NCBI GenBank assembly: GCA_963693085.1
Contig: OY856412.1
Location: forward strand, 1,128,946,744 to 1,129,010,743
From: Alisma plantago-aquatica
Taxonomy: Eukaryota > Streptophyta > Magnoliopsida > Alismatales > Alismataceae
DNA length: 64,000 nucleotides
Direction: 5' to 3'
Below, one piece after another: positions 24,770-35,989 of the stretch (the stretch's first letter is position 1; each line of letters starts with the position of its first letter). The notes beneath the pieces are model-generated. The model was not told where the DNA came from. It was given only the letters and a program-made list of their open reading frames with translations, and made no database searches. The position numbers and the translations under genes were made by a program.

Positions 24770-25195
24770 CCTTAAGCGTCGGTTCTTTAACAAATTGACG
24801 CTAAAACATAACAGCGTCGATCACTAAGAAAAAACCGACGCCATAGGGGTGTAAAAATTTTGGCGTGGACAGCGCGGGTAAACAAATCGAAGTCGGTTTT
24901 GGGAATATAACTGACGATAAAAATGTCCCGCGCAAAAAGGTTTTTGTCGTCGGTTATGTATTTAATAACTGACGTTGTCAGTTAAATTTTGGACCTAATT
25001 TTTTTCGTTGGATAAATTGGATTTGGCGGGTGTTTTTAGGCGTCAGTTGTTTATTCTTGAACCCACGCTAAATAGAAAGCGATAGCCGTGTCTGGCCACT
25101 CCTATCCGATATATGTCAGTTTGTGTTTTAAACTGACGCTGTAGGTTTTAGGCGTCGGTACTTAGTTAATAACCGACGCCTGGAAAGTGACTTCA
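24770..25195. repeat. Right subterminal hairpin array of CACTA-1
   Basis: About seven inverted repeats of the GGCGTCGGTT / AACCGACGCC type have A/T-rich loops, for example 24777-24804, 24813-24842, 24891-24917, 24947-24976 and 25150-25180. They match those at the left end and are the expected binding region for the accessory transposition protein. Confidence 0.85.
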
Positions 25196-25216
25196 TAAGC
25201 CATTTCTGTAGTAGTG

Positions 25217-25720
25217 ATCATTTCAATCAAGGTACACTAACATATTCAAAGAAAAAGAAATACCGGAAATGGATAGCTTGCTTCTAGTTGAATTTGATGT
25301 GCTTATGAATCATCTTCTGCTTTGTTGTGCTCTAGCATGGAAAAAATCAGAATGCACTTCAATCACACACACCCAACACTTAGAACTTGTATAAGAAACA
25401 AAATGGGATAAAAAATTGGGTTCCATCTAATATGATTGGAGGTGAATATTTTACTTGAGCACTTGATGATGAATGGCTCGTTTTGGTTGAGAATGCCCTA
25501 CTACAACAATAATAGGCCTAGGGGAGAGGACTCATTAAATTTAATCGATCATATTAATGATCCTCACAACAAGATGGTCTAGAGTGAGGTTGAACATTGA
25601 CATCACATGAGCAGTAGGAAGGGAGGGAGGGTCGTAGTGGGACACATAAATATATCATTTAATCTACAATTGAGTCATTTATATCCAAAAACATCAACAT
25701 CTAAATGAAAGCAATAGTTG
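25217..25720. repeat. Continuation of the ~450 bp tandem units beyond CACTA-1
   Basis: This opens with the ATC target duplication (25217-25219). The sequence then continues the unit interrupted at 4293, and from about 25341 begins a further unit whose blocks match those at 3626 and 4079. This shows that CACTA-1 inserted into an existing repeat array. Confidence 0.55.
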
Positions 25721-25879
25721 ACTACTCAAATCATGTCTTAAGAATTACAAATAATAAGGAAACAAATAGAAACAAAGTACTATTAGGTTTTGACAAAACA
25801 AATAATTCATAGAACACAAAAACAAAATTAAAAAAGTTCATAGATAAAACTATATCATATTTATTATATTCTATTAAAC

Positions 25880-27972
25880 TCAAACTCCAAGTCTTGATCT
25901 ATTTTGAGTTCTTTCTGAAATTATTTGTCCTCTAGGAGCATGTGCAACATCCTGTAATGTGGAGCAAATCTAATGAATTAGTAGAGGAGACACATCGATA
26001 GATTCATCATGACATGAATATTATTAACATATGAAGATTGATTTTCAGATTTCACACTTTGCACATTGTCTATTTCAATAAAATTAGCAAACAAATAGGC
26101 AATCAGAAAGTTAAATAAATATAGAAGAAAATAATTAATATTATATAACATGAATAGAAAGATATCCTACTTCTTCATTCGGCATGTTTCTTCCATATTC
26201 ATTTCTTCTAATAGAATCATCAAGCACAATGTCGTTCCTAGCAAGTGTGGAAGTCAAAAGATGTAGTTGGGACTGCACATTTTCATATGCATTCCTCAAG
26301 TGTTCAGTCTCCTTTTCTACAATAGCTTTTACAGCAAGGGAGTCATCAACTGAATTTGATTTTCTTAAGTCATCTTTTAACCCAAAAACTTGACTTTGTA
26401 ATACTCCACATCCGTAACCCACCACTCTTTGACTAAAGTTAGCTTCATCATACATTAGTTCATTGAACACAACCTCTTCTATTGATTCTTTAGGAATTTC
26501 AGGGTTCTGAACAGTACGCTAATCCACCACCTTTTAAGTTGTTTCCTATATCAAGTAGGTTGAAATGATTACTAGTTACTAGATCATACTTTCCAATTCA
26601 CATTGAATTCATGCAATGAAATAAACCAAATTAAAATAGTAACAAACCAAAAAGTCCTTTGTGTTTGTGTTTTCCACATAGCTTCCATCCTTTCTTTTGT
26701 GAGTAATCTTCCAAACTTCCAAGATACTAGGCTCCCTATTCTCACTTATAGCCTAAATAGGTACTTTAATAGAATCAGTAAATTAAACAAATAGTTCATT
26801 TTTAAGATGCAAACCCATAAAATGAAAATCTCACGAATTCAAATCTCATCTGGGCAAAACATTTTGACCATGTAGTATGGCAATCAACTTTTTCATCTCG
26901 TACTCTCTTTCCTATTATTGAAAGTTTCTAAAACTCAAAAGAATATTTATGAATCACATTACTTGACAAAATAAGTAATAGATATTAATATGTCAGCCAA
27001 TTCTAGTAGAACATTCAGTCTTACCTTGCCTTCAGAGGAAAACCAGTAGCTCAACAAACACATCCACTGTTCCCTAATCACTTTTGGGGGCACTTTGCTT
27101 GCAATTTGTTCCTCCGTTTTGTTAGGTTCCAAATATAGAGTCTTCAATTTATGCCTATAGGTTTTCCATTTTCCATTGACATGTGATAGGATCGTTTAAT
27201 CAATCTCCAAGTCCTTTGGCATGTGGAACTTACTCTATTTAAACAAAACAAGTCCAATTATGTGAAGTATATATTTAGAGCATTTATAAATTAATAATAA
27301 TAATAATAGTAATAACCTTTTATTCCATATTCTACACATTTTTAGTTACTTGTACAATCGTATATACTTTCTTATGAATAAAGGAAAAATATGAGCTAAA
27401 CTTCTCCCTCAAAAAAATTCAATAACTTACCTGAGTTAAACTCACAATCTTTAGTTTGAATGACTTGTGGACTTGGTGCCAACTAATTTCACCTATAGGA
27501 CAAAGAGTACCCCGCTTCGCCACCTCCCCAAGAAATCTTACCAACAAATGTCCACCTTTTCCTATCAATTGTTTAAATTTATTGAAATCAACAACAAATT
27601 TAAATGCCTCTAGAACCCATACTTGCGAAAGTTGAACTTGTCCTTTCTTTATACCAATCTTTTCATCAGAATCTACAACATCATTTAAACTTGATCAACT
27701 TTTTTTATCAACAATGGATAAAAATACTAATTTAAACACAATAATATGAAATATTCACCTACGGTTTTCATGACATCATCATCCTCAAAGGAAATCTTAC
27801 CATTCCATGCCCCACATTGAGAGTGATCGTGTACATGCTGTGAATTTTGCATTTTATCATCATGATATCCATCTTGAGGTGGTGAGCTTGTGTTTCCATG
27901 TTCATGTGTACTTGCATCGCTTAGCATGAAAGTTGTAGTAGTCCTTCTACTTTGCCACATTGTCTCTACCAA
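25880..27972 (-). pseudogene. Decayed Transposase_24-like gene of CACTA-2
   Basis: Exon-like pieces on the minus strand resemble plant Ptta/En/Spm Transposase_24 proteins: a possible first exon from the ATG at 27972, a block in 27430-27676 (GGHLLVRFLGEVAKR, EISWHQVHKSFKLKI), and one in 26959-27230 (PPKVIREQWMCLLSYW). A coiled-coil-like stretch follows in 26141-26470 (FGLKDDLRKSNSVDD, ETEHLRNAYENVQSQL), then an end near 25880 (GQIISERTQNRSR). A stop near 27690 and imperfect splice sites suggest decay. No C48 protease domain was seen, unlike CACTA-1. It lies downstream of the TNP2-like pseudogene in the usual CACTA gene order. Confidence 0.65.
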
Positions 27973-28457
27973 TCAGTGAACACCTGAGAATTAGTAAAAT
28001 ACAGCAGCGTATGAAGCAATAAACACATAGTTACAAGTTGAAGGTAAGTTTCAGGATTGGTGATATTTCAGATTTTCTTAGCTAGTTGGTATAATAAGTC
28101 TAAAAATCCTTACTTGTTTCTTACCCATACTCAATGAACATAAATATTAAATATAAATCAAATAAATATGCAAATGCTTGTTGAAATACCAAGCTACAAT
28201 ATGTAGTATGTATTCAAAGTTGATACAGAATCAATAACTATATCATTACTCATTAATGCACATAAAAAACCATGTACGAAAAAGAAAAACTTTACTTCTA
28301 TGATAAAATATGATAAAATTAAATATGTTAGAGTTTGTAGCAGCAAAACAGTATCCAAAAGACATGATTTGATAGTAGTATGCCATAGTCCATTAGATCA
28401 TGTATACAAAATCAGTAGTAGAAGACATGCATCTATTCTGTTTTTACTAAACTTTCT

Positions 28458-30800
28458 TCATCCATGATGATTCTCTATGTCAGTGCCATCATTAAAGCCT
28501 ATATCATAAGAGTCTCTAGTCCTATGTTGAACAACATGTAACCATGCTTTTTCTATCTCATCTTCTACATAAAAAACTTGCTTTGCTTGGGATGAAAAAA
28601 TAAATGGATCACCTTTCAATGATCTGCCAGTGTGCATCCACCTAGAGAAATTCACACAAGTATGATTGTTTTTGTCAATCTTCAACCCCCTTGAAGAAGA
28701 TATATCTACCCAATCACATCAGAAGATCACAACTTTACAAGTTCTGTAATAATCCAATTCATAAATATCAGTGAGTTTTCCATAATATGAATGTCCATCA
28801 GCTTCAACCATAACTCTAGAATTTTGTGCCTTCCGATATCTCTCCCGGTCTAATGTATGAAACTTGTATCCATTGATTATAAAGCCTTTAAACCTTTTAG
28901 CATATACATTGAGTCCACAAGCTAAGGCCCTTTTTAGCACTCCTTTGTTGCTCACATCAATATGAGGTGCCTAAGAGAGATAAATATATTTAGCACAATA
29001 GATGGCTTTGAATTCAACCCTTAAATTTAGTCATCACATATCCATTACCTGAGAATGAAGCCATCTAGAAAAGTCTTCTAGTAACCACTTAACTTCTAAC
29101 GATTGATGGAACCTGATTCCTTTTTGTATACACTCTTCTTTCTTCTAATATAAGAATTTCCTACAAAAGCTTTATAAGTGAGAACTTTAATTTTTTTGTG
29201 TATTAAGAGAGTGTTTTAGCAACATATCTTATTCTTTTAGGTTCTTCATAATGTCATCACAATGAAGTAGAACATAGTGATGTGCTTGTTCTATGCTTTT
29301 TTCATCAAGACGGATGGCTTTTTCAGCCCCAACGCAGCATCCACCGGAATGGAATAAGTACAGAGACTTATTTGGAAAGTTGTCATCGTTTCTTTTAGAT
29401 CTATTAAATATAGTCTCCGTACCTTCAATATATCTAGAACATATGGTAATGGTCTCTTCCAAAATATAACCCTCTGCAATAGAACCCTTTGGATGAGTTC
29501 TATTTCTCACTTAGCCTTTCAGTCGAGCAAGATACCTATAGTGAAGTTTTCATGGTTATCCACAAAATATATATCTAATAGAGATCATGATAGGTTAAAA
29601 AAATACAATATCACCGTAAATTCTAACCTGTCAATAGGATACATACAAGCGTACTGAACTGGTCCTCCAAATTTGACTTGGTCAACTAAATGGACCAAGA
29701 GATGAACCATGATGGTGAAAAAAAGAGGAAGAAATTCCATCTCTAGACGACATAGTGTTTCAACAATTCTTGCTTGTAACTCATCCAACTCATCCAGATC
29801 AATACAGGTAGAGCACAATGACTTGAAGAAAGAAGACAAATCTGACAAGACATCAACAACTTGAGTTGCACCAGATGCTCGTAAAGCTACAAGAAGAATA
29901 TCTTGCATGGTGATGTGATGATCATGACTCTTGAGATTTATTAGCTTTCTTTGCTTTATATTAACACATCTTGAAACATTGGATGCATATCCATCAGGAA
30001 CTTTAAGCTTAGCTAAGACATTTAGAAAGCATTCATTTTCTTTAGAAGACATAATGTGGAGCAGGGGGCATCATAAAGCTTCCATCTTGTTGAGGTTGGA
30101 GCCAAAGATGCTGCCTTATATTGTTTTCCTCAAGAAACCTTTGAGCATTTTCATCATCTTTACATTTACCCTCTACATTCAAAAGTGTTACCAACACATT
30201 CTCACACACATTTTTCTCTATGTGCATGACATCAAGGTTATGACATAGACGATGATATTCCCAATATGGCAAGTAAAAAATTTTGCTTCTTTTCTTCCAA
30301 AGTCCCTTGTCTTTGTCAGTATTTTCATCCATAACAATAGTACTAGTAGAAGCATCTCTTGTTCTTCTTCCTCTCTTCTTACTAACCTTTTTAACAGCCT
30401 TTTCATATTCAAAGCTAAGTTGTTGTTGTGCTCATACAACATCACTTCTAGATGTAGGAGTTGGGGGATGAGCGTACTCCTTTATCCCATCAAATAAACT
30501 ATTCTGGGAACAAAAAGGGTGGTTATCTGGTAGCCACCTACGATGACCTCCATAACAAATCTTTGACCCACATCGGTATGAATGAGTGGATTTAGCACAA
30601 CATGGACATGCATGATAACCTTTGGTGCTCCAGTCTGATAGCATAGCATAAGCAAGAAATTTGCTAATGATTGACATTAAAGATGCTCGCAACTTTAAAT
30701 TTTCTCCAGTGTAAGCATCATGTGCATCAACACCTTCCCATAAAAGCTTCAACTCGTGCAACAATGGTTGCATATAAACAAAATATGGTACGTGTTGAAG
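28458..30800 (-). pseudogene. Decayed TNP2-like transposase of CACTA-2, N-terminus missing
   Basis: Six open stretches on the minus strand line up in order with TNP2: 30432-30773 (LLHELKLLWEGVDAHDAYTG; CPCC), 30042-30332 (LDVMHIEKNVCENVLVTLL), 29585-30052 (LKSHDHHITMQ; TIMVHLLVHLVDQ), 29229-29510 (PKGSIAEGYILEE), 28719-28955 (YYGKLTDIYELDYY) and 28458-28685 (SSQAKQVFYVEDE). These cover the Transposase_21, DUF4218 and DUF4216 regions. Frameshifts and stops separate them. The N-terminal domain seen in CACTA-1 is absent: the gene breaks off near 30800 at an inverted junction. It is clearly diverged from the CACTA-1 copy and belongs to a different, older element. Confidence 0.9.
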
Positions 30801-30816
30801 CTTTTATGGGAAGGTA
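30735..30816. repeat. Inverted repeat at the broken 5' end of the CACTA-2 TNP2
   Basis: CTTCCCATAAAAGCTTCAAC (about 30736-30755) faces its reverse complement (about 30793-30812), with a short spacer containing the last TNP2 codons. The plus-strand arm itself encodes the TNP2 motif LKLLWEGIDA, so a second TNP2 fragment in opposite orientation has been joined here. Confidence 0.8.
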
Positions 30817-30929
30817 TTGATGCCCGTTTTGTATTCGACAAGCCTCCATCTGGACATTTTAGATCAATAAAATATACAACTAAGGAACTTTAAAAGCAGA
30901 AGAATGTTGGGGAGTTAATTGATCATTAT

Positions 30930-31345
30930 TGATAATTGTACGTAGCGAACCCTATTTTGATTGTCAATAAATATTACCCTCAGTATTTTAGTGATGAAAA
31001 CAAAGCTACTTTAAAATATGAATTGAAACATTACGAGATCGAGATAATTAATGATCTTAACGTACAAAACCTTAGCACTCTTTTGATCTATATCTAGCTT
31101 TCATTTGTACCAGAAAGGGAAAAAATTCCAAACATATTTATAAGATGATTCAACTAGTGTTGACGTTCCCCATTTCAGGTGCTAATGCAGAAAGAGCTTT
31201 TTCTTCTATGAAGCTTCAAAAATGAGATTGTACAACAAAATACAAGATGATTTCTTTATACATTGTATGGTGTTTAATATTCAGAAATAATAGTTGCTAA
31301 TCTCACAAATGATGACATAGTTTATGAATTTTGTGCGTTAAACAA
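30930..31345 (+). pseudogene. hAT transposase C-terminal (dimerisation domain) remnant
   Basis: Plus-strand fragments match the end of hAT transposases. YYPQYFSDENKATLKYELKH is followed by NDLNVQNLSTL. Then comes the hAT dimerisation signature region, LTFPISGANAERAFSSMKL near 31155-31215, and after a frameshift DDIVYEF near 31310. Stops and frame changes make it a pseudogene. No terminal inverted repeats or 8 bp duplication were found, so its element limits are unknown. Confidence 0.75.
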
Positions 31346-33227
31346 TCACAAATCCCATCTTAATTAAGTTTTTATAACTATAATTGAATTTTCTGATATA
31401 ATGAATATAGCATTTGTAACTACAATTGAATTGTCTGATATAATGAACATAGCACAATGATTTATTTTATTCTTATGAGTTGGTCGGCCAATGATCTCTT
31501 TTTATGAATGTAAATTGCCCCCCCCCCACAAAAAAAAACATCAGATTCATAGCTCCACCCTAGTTAGGAATTCCATTATGATTAGTGGTTAACAACAATT
31601 GTAAGAAAAGGAATGACGAGCTGAGAAAGTGTTAATGTATCTGGTTATTAAGGTATTCACGTATTTTTTGAAGTGGCTCGAATACTTCCATTTCATAGAT
31701 GACGTAGAAAACATAGGAGGTGCCCACTTGCTCATTTCCTCAGAATTAATTGACATGTGAGTTCTCATATTAATAGATTTGTACACGTATTTGGACAAAA
31801 TCGGGAAGAATTGGACTAACAACTAGTAAACTTGGTTGGGAGTGCGGGTGAAAGATTATTTGTAAGTGATTAATGTTTGGCCAATTCAAGGCAAATTTGT
31901 TTAGAAAGGAATTCAGGAAATCTAAGTTGCGTGCTATTGGGGACTCCAAATGACAAAAGTAAAACACCATTAACAGAATAAAATGAAAAGATATTTCTAC
32001 TTATAAGAAAATCAATTTGCATGCACGAACATGAAAAATTGGACCGATCAGACCATCAGGGGTAGGGCGTAATGTGACGTGGTGAGGCGAGACATACACA
32101 TACATGTTTTATATTTTTTAAATTTGATACTTTTGGATTCATGTGGAACCCCTCAAGGGGGGCCAAAATGTTGAGCGTAATAATGTTATAACCCATGTCA
32201 ATCGATGTACTGTTTAAAAAGATTGTATTCTCATTCAGAAAAAACTGAATAGCTTGTTGTCTATCCGTCTCCCACTCAATAGAAATCCACTTTGATTTTC
32301 TATAAAAAAATGTAAATTCGTTTCTGTTTTTTCTGACGGGCTAGATTTTCAAATTCCATCTAGTTTAGTATGAACATTATTTTGGGGAGCGCCACCCGCT
32401 GGAGTGATCTCCTCAACGACGAAACAAAAATCAACACAATGGAGAGGTCAACAATCTCAGGTTAAAAGTTGCAAGTGGAGAATGTCGGCCCCAAATCTGT
32501 ACAAACTCATGTTAACTCATCATACATATGGACCGAAAGCCCGCTCATCCCCCAGTTGTAAATACCAAGGCGCGTTGATCTCCCAACAAGAACAAGACTG
32601 GACCTTAACCCATTTAGAAGTACACAGGCCCATGAAATTCCTTAACCCATTTAGAAGTACACAGGCCCATGAAATTCTCAGCCGCGACCAGAAGAGGCAC
32701 GTCCTGTTGGGTTCAGAATTGTAGCACCGCTTGATAAATTACATAGCCTGGGCTCACGACTGTAGGCACTTGCAAGATTGGTGGGACAGAAGACGAAACA
32801 CGTCAGAAGTCTCCGTAGTAGAGCCAGTTGCATGTGACGTCGTCACAAGGGGTCATCGTCCCCACGGACCCGAAGCGGTCATTGCAGGGAGTATCTCAAT
32901 GACCAAATCTCATTGCCACGCACCGGGTTCGTTTGCCTCAATGCGTCCTCCCATATAGCTATGCCAAGCGGTATTAAGACCAAATGACCGAGCCAGAGGT
33001 CCATACTTAACTCATCATGGAGCCCAACATCATGTTGGTATTTGTTCCTACAGAGTCAATCATATCATAATTATAATGAGGTATTATAAACTTGATTTGA
33101 TAATTATAAAGATAATTTTGTCTATTATATTTGTCTCAATCATGAGACAATGACACAAATATGATAGATGTCTAAAGAATGATGTTGCTCGATGACATAT
33201 ATCTTCAGGTTGAGGACTTCAATAATG
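31346..33227. other. Low-coding region with short repeats
   Basis: No gene was recognised. It holds a ~50 bp imperfect direct duplication at about 31370-31460 (TCTGATATAATGAA blocks) and a poly-C run followed by poly-A near 31518-31540. A purine stretch near 32150-32165 precedes TGTTGAGC, which could be an LTR junction. None of these defines an element. Confidence 0.4.
32604..32677. repeat. 37 bp perfect tandem duplication
   Basis: Two copies of a unit starting CTTAACCCATTTAGAAGTAC lie back to back at 32604-32640 and 32641-32677. Confidence 0.9.
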
Positions 33228-34190
33228 AGATTATATGTACGATAAAAGTACATACATTCTTGTTATATCTGTATTCAAATATTATTGTAGAAACAAAATA
33301 GACAACATTAATACATAAAATTAGAGTGTGTGTTGGATGATGAAAGAATATCATTAGTCATGATATGTGATATCATACGAAACACATATATATGTAATAG
33401 AGCAATATATTGGACAGACCCACCTTAAGAGTGATACATAGAGACCATAAAATGATAATCAACTCTCATAGTGATAGTGGTCATTGTGGTTCTTAGACCT
33501 AAATTCACTATACTCATTACATGTTGTTGATGTACTTTGACATCATCAAACATGACGTTGAATAAGCGCTTCCATTAAGGTGGTGTTTGGGTATGTTGTG
33601 AGACATGGGGATTGAGTGTGAGTGATGTAGATGGATTTGTCTCTCCTATAGGAGATTGAAATTCTGGCCACTTCATAAGCTAGACTGAGAAATGTATGGT
33701 CATAAATGAGATCATATGTACGAGAAAAGTACATACATTCTTGTTATGTCTGTATTCAGATATTACTATAGAAACAAAATAGACAACATTAATACATAAA
33801 ATTAGAGTGTGTGTTGGATGATGAAAGAATCTCATTAGTCATGATATGTGATATCATATGAAACACATATACATGTCATAGAACAATGTATTGGACATAC
33901 CCACCTTGAGAGTGATACATAGAGACCGTAGAATGGTAATCATAATCAACTCTCATATTGATAGTGGTCATTGTGGTTCTTAGAACTAAATTCAATATAC
34001 TCATCACATGTCATTGATGTACTTTGACATCATCCAACATGACGTTGAATAAGGGTTTCTATTAAGGTGGTGTTTGGGTATGTTTTGAGACATGGGGATT
34101 GATTGTGAGTGATGTAGATGGATTTGTCTCTCCTATAGGAGATTGAAATCATGGCCACTTGATAAGTTAGACAGAGAAATGTATGGTAAT
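33228..34190. repeat. ~480 bp tandem duplication
   Basis: The unit starting GAGATTATATGTACG at 33228 recurs at 33708 as GAGATCATATGTACG. Both copies continue in parallel through ACATGGGGATTG and TCTCCTATAGGAGA to their ends, with scattered differences. No coding content is seen. It is probably part of an unclassified LTR or other interspersed repeat. Confidence 0.85.
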
Positions 34191-34599
34191 GCTCGTATGA
34201 CTCACTATGTGATATGTCAGCTCAGATGCATCTTATACACTGTTCTAGTTCAAAGGAATGGATATTGAACATTAAAAGGATGTTGATTCCGTACCTCGAG
34301 TTCAATTTGGATGTCAAAGACAAAGGAACTATATGATCATCGTAACAGTGATCACAAATTTTAGATTGAGGTTGTTCACTAACTTTTCAATTACTTGGGT
34401 ACCAATGATGTGTAGCCAGATATCACTCATCGCTTGTATTGTCATAAAATTGGTTATGGACATTCACTATCAACTTAACTTAGGACATGTAGGGTCACAC
34501 ATATAGGGTGCACTTAGAAAAGGAGTTTACTGATGAATATGGTTTAACTTGATTACTAAAGTGTTTAGGCATTCAATTTAAAAAACAATGGCTAAAAAC

Positions 34600-34950
34600 T
34601 GACTGACAGGATTATGAACCGACCGGTTCAAGTGTTGAATTGATCGATTCAAGTGTTAGGTCAATTTGAAAAACATTGGATGAACTGGAATTTGAACCGC
34701 CTGGTTAAGAGATGAACCAACCAGTTCAAGAGATAAAAGGACTGGTTCAGGTTATGAACTGACGTGTTGGAAGATCATTATGATTGGATCAAATATTGAT
34801 GTTGATGTCATTTTGTGCATCAATAATCATACTAAAAGCCAACATGTTTGTGAATTGGACATAGAGAACTGATCAGTTCAAGCATTGAATTGATTGTTTC
34901 ACATGTGAACCAACCGGTTCAATGGTGAACCGACCGACTCTTTGTTCGTA
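34600..34950. repeat. Degenerate GAACCGACCGGTTCAA-type palindrome cluster
   Basis: Variants of GAACCxxCxGGTTCAA recur about eight times on both sides of the presumed LTR start, with GATGAACC and GATTGxTTC neighbours. Such motifs occur in the LTRs of some plant copia elements. Confidence 0.6.
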
Positions 34951-35533
34951 GCTTCTAGAAAATTCATAAAATTTTAAATATTTGACTCCTAGATGATATG
35001 AAAACCCTTAGCCTAGACATCCTATATAAAAGGGAGCATTCTAGCTTTCAGAAGACATAAAATAAGCTCTGACAATTGTTGTCCTCTCACCATTGTGGTA
35101 ACATGAAAACCTGAGAAAGTCTTACCCATTAAAGGGAAAGACAATAAGGGAGAGGCAACAAGGAAGAGTAAGTCGACGCTGGCATGTTGATGTTTGAAAG
35201 GACAACTCCTTCACATTGACTCTAACAGTATAATTGGAGTTTGTGGTGATCCGCAGAGACTACGTACAGGCGTGGAGGTCGTTGTCACCACGTTAGGAGG
35301 ACAACACCATCACAGTCTGTGGTGTTGTACTAGGAGGCCGTCACCAATCATTCACATGTGTCTTGTGAAGAGTGCACATCATTGTGCAAGAGCAGTTAAC
35401 AGACTTGCTCAAGGACCAGATATACTTCTTGCTACCTTCTTTCCTGGATACATTATTGTTGATGCAATCTACTGGTAAAGGAATAGGGAATTTTTTTTGT
35501 TTTCATTGCCTTCTCTGATGTCTCTATTCGCCA
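34765..35533 (+). repeat. Probable copia-type 5' LTR
   Basis: A TATA box (CTATATAAAAGGG) lies at about 35022-35034. The right end CGCCA is followed four bases later by a primer binding site, TGGTATCAAAACC, at 35538-35550. The left boundary is taken at TGTTGGAAGATC (34765) but is uncertain because the palindrome cluster extends further left. No matching second LTR or coding interior was recognised, so the element is truncated or badly decayed. Confidence 0.55.
35023..35032 (+). promoter_or_regulatory. TATA box of the copia-type LTR
   Basis: TATATAAAAG lies about 500 bp upstream of the primer site, in a sequence context normal for an LTR promoter. Confidence 0.55.
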
Positions 35534-35537
35534 ATAG

Positions 35538-35550
35538 TGGTATCAAAACC
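35538..35550 (+). promoter_or_regulatory. Primer binding site, Met-tRNA type
   Basis: TGGTATCAAAACC matches the plant Met-tRNA primer consensus over its first eight bases. Confidence 0.65.
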
Positions 35551-35666
35551 ACATCAATTTATGATGTATCTAGATTTAAATCGATATGATCAGATTTATT
35601 TTATTCCATATGATGCGAGTATTAAAATGATTAATGTTTGTATCCAATTAAGTATCACATATGATG

Positions 35667-35668
<2 letters not shown>

Positions 35669-35720
<52 letters not shown>
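35669..35720. repeat. (TA)n microsatellite
   Basis: An uninterrupted run of about 26 AT dinucleotides. Confidence 0.97.
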
Positions 35721-35724
<4 letters not shown>

Positions 35725-35989
35725 TCAATATGTGTCTCTCTAAAAGTATTTTGATCGTGGATGTAAGTGTGATTATGGAGAAAACTCATGTGGATTGTGT
35801 GTATGGTTATTTGGTTTATTTTTTTGTTGTTACTGGGTTTCCATACTGAGCTTTTCCCCTAGTTTCCAAATATAAATTAATGCTTTTCTTCCTATATTAT
35901 CCTCGAATATAACTTGAGGATTTTCCTTTTATAATACAATAAAGATTAGGATAGTTTTAATATATGTTTCGTCATGTGAAGACATTCTG

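Larger units (their letters stand above)
4294..25216 (-). mobile_element. CACTA (En/Spm) DNA transposon CACTA-1, ~20.9 kb with nested LTR retrotransposon
   Basis: The left end reads CACTAGTACATAA and the reverse complement of the right end reads CACTACTACAGAA; 11 of these 13 bases match. Both ends are flanked by ATC. Inside are subterminal hairpin arrays, a TNP2 transposase gene and a second gene with Transposase_24 and C48 protease regions, both on the minus strand, so the 5' side of the element is at the right. Without the 11.1 kb retrotransposon the element would be about 9.8 kb, a normal size for an autonomous plant CACTA. Both genes carry at least one apparent nonsense codon, so it is probably inactive now. 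Confidence 0.95.

Noticed and set aside
32150..32420. Possible short LTR after a purine run at 32150 (TGTTGAGC start)
   Set aside because: No second LTR, primer site or convincing end was found; the pairing with CTCAACG near 32412 is too weak.
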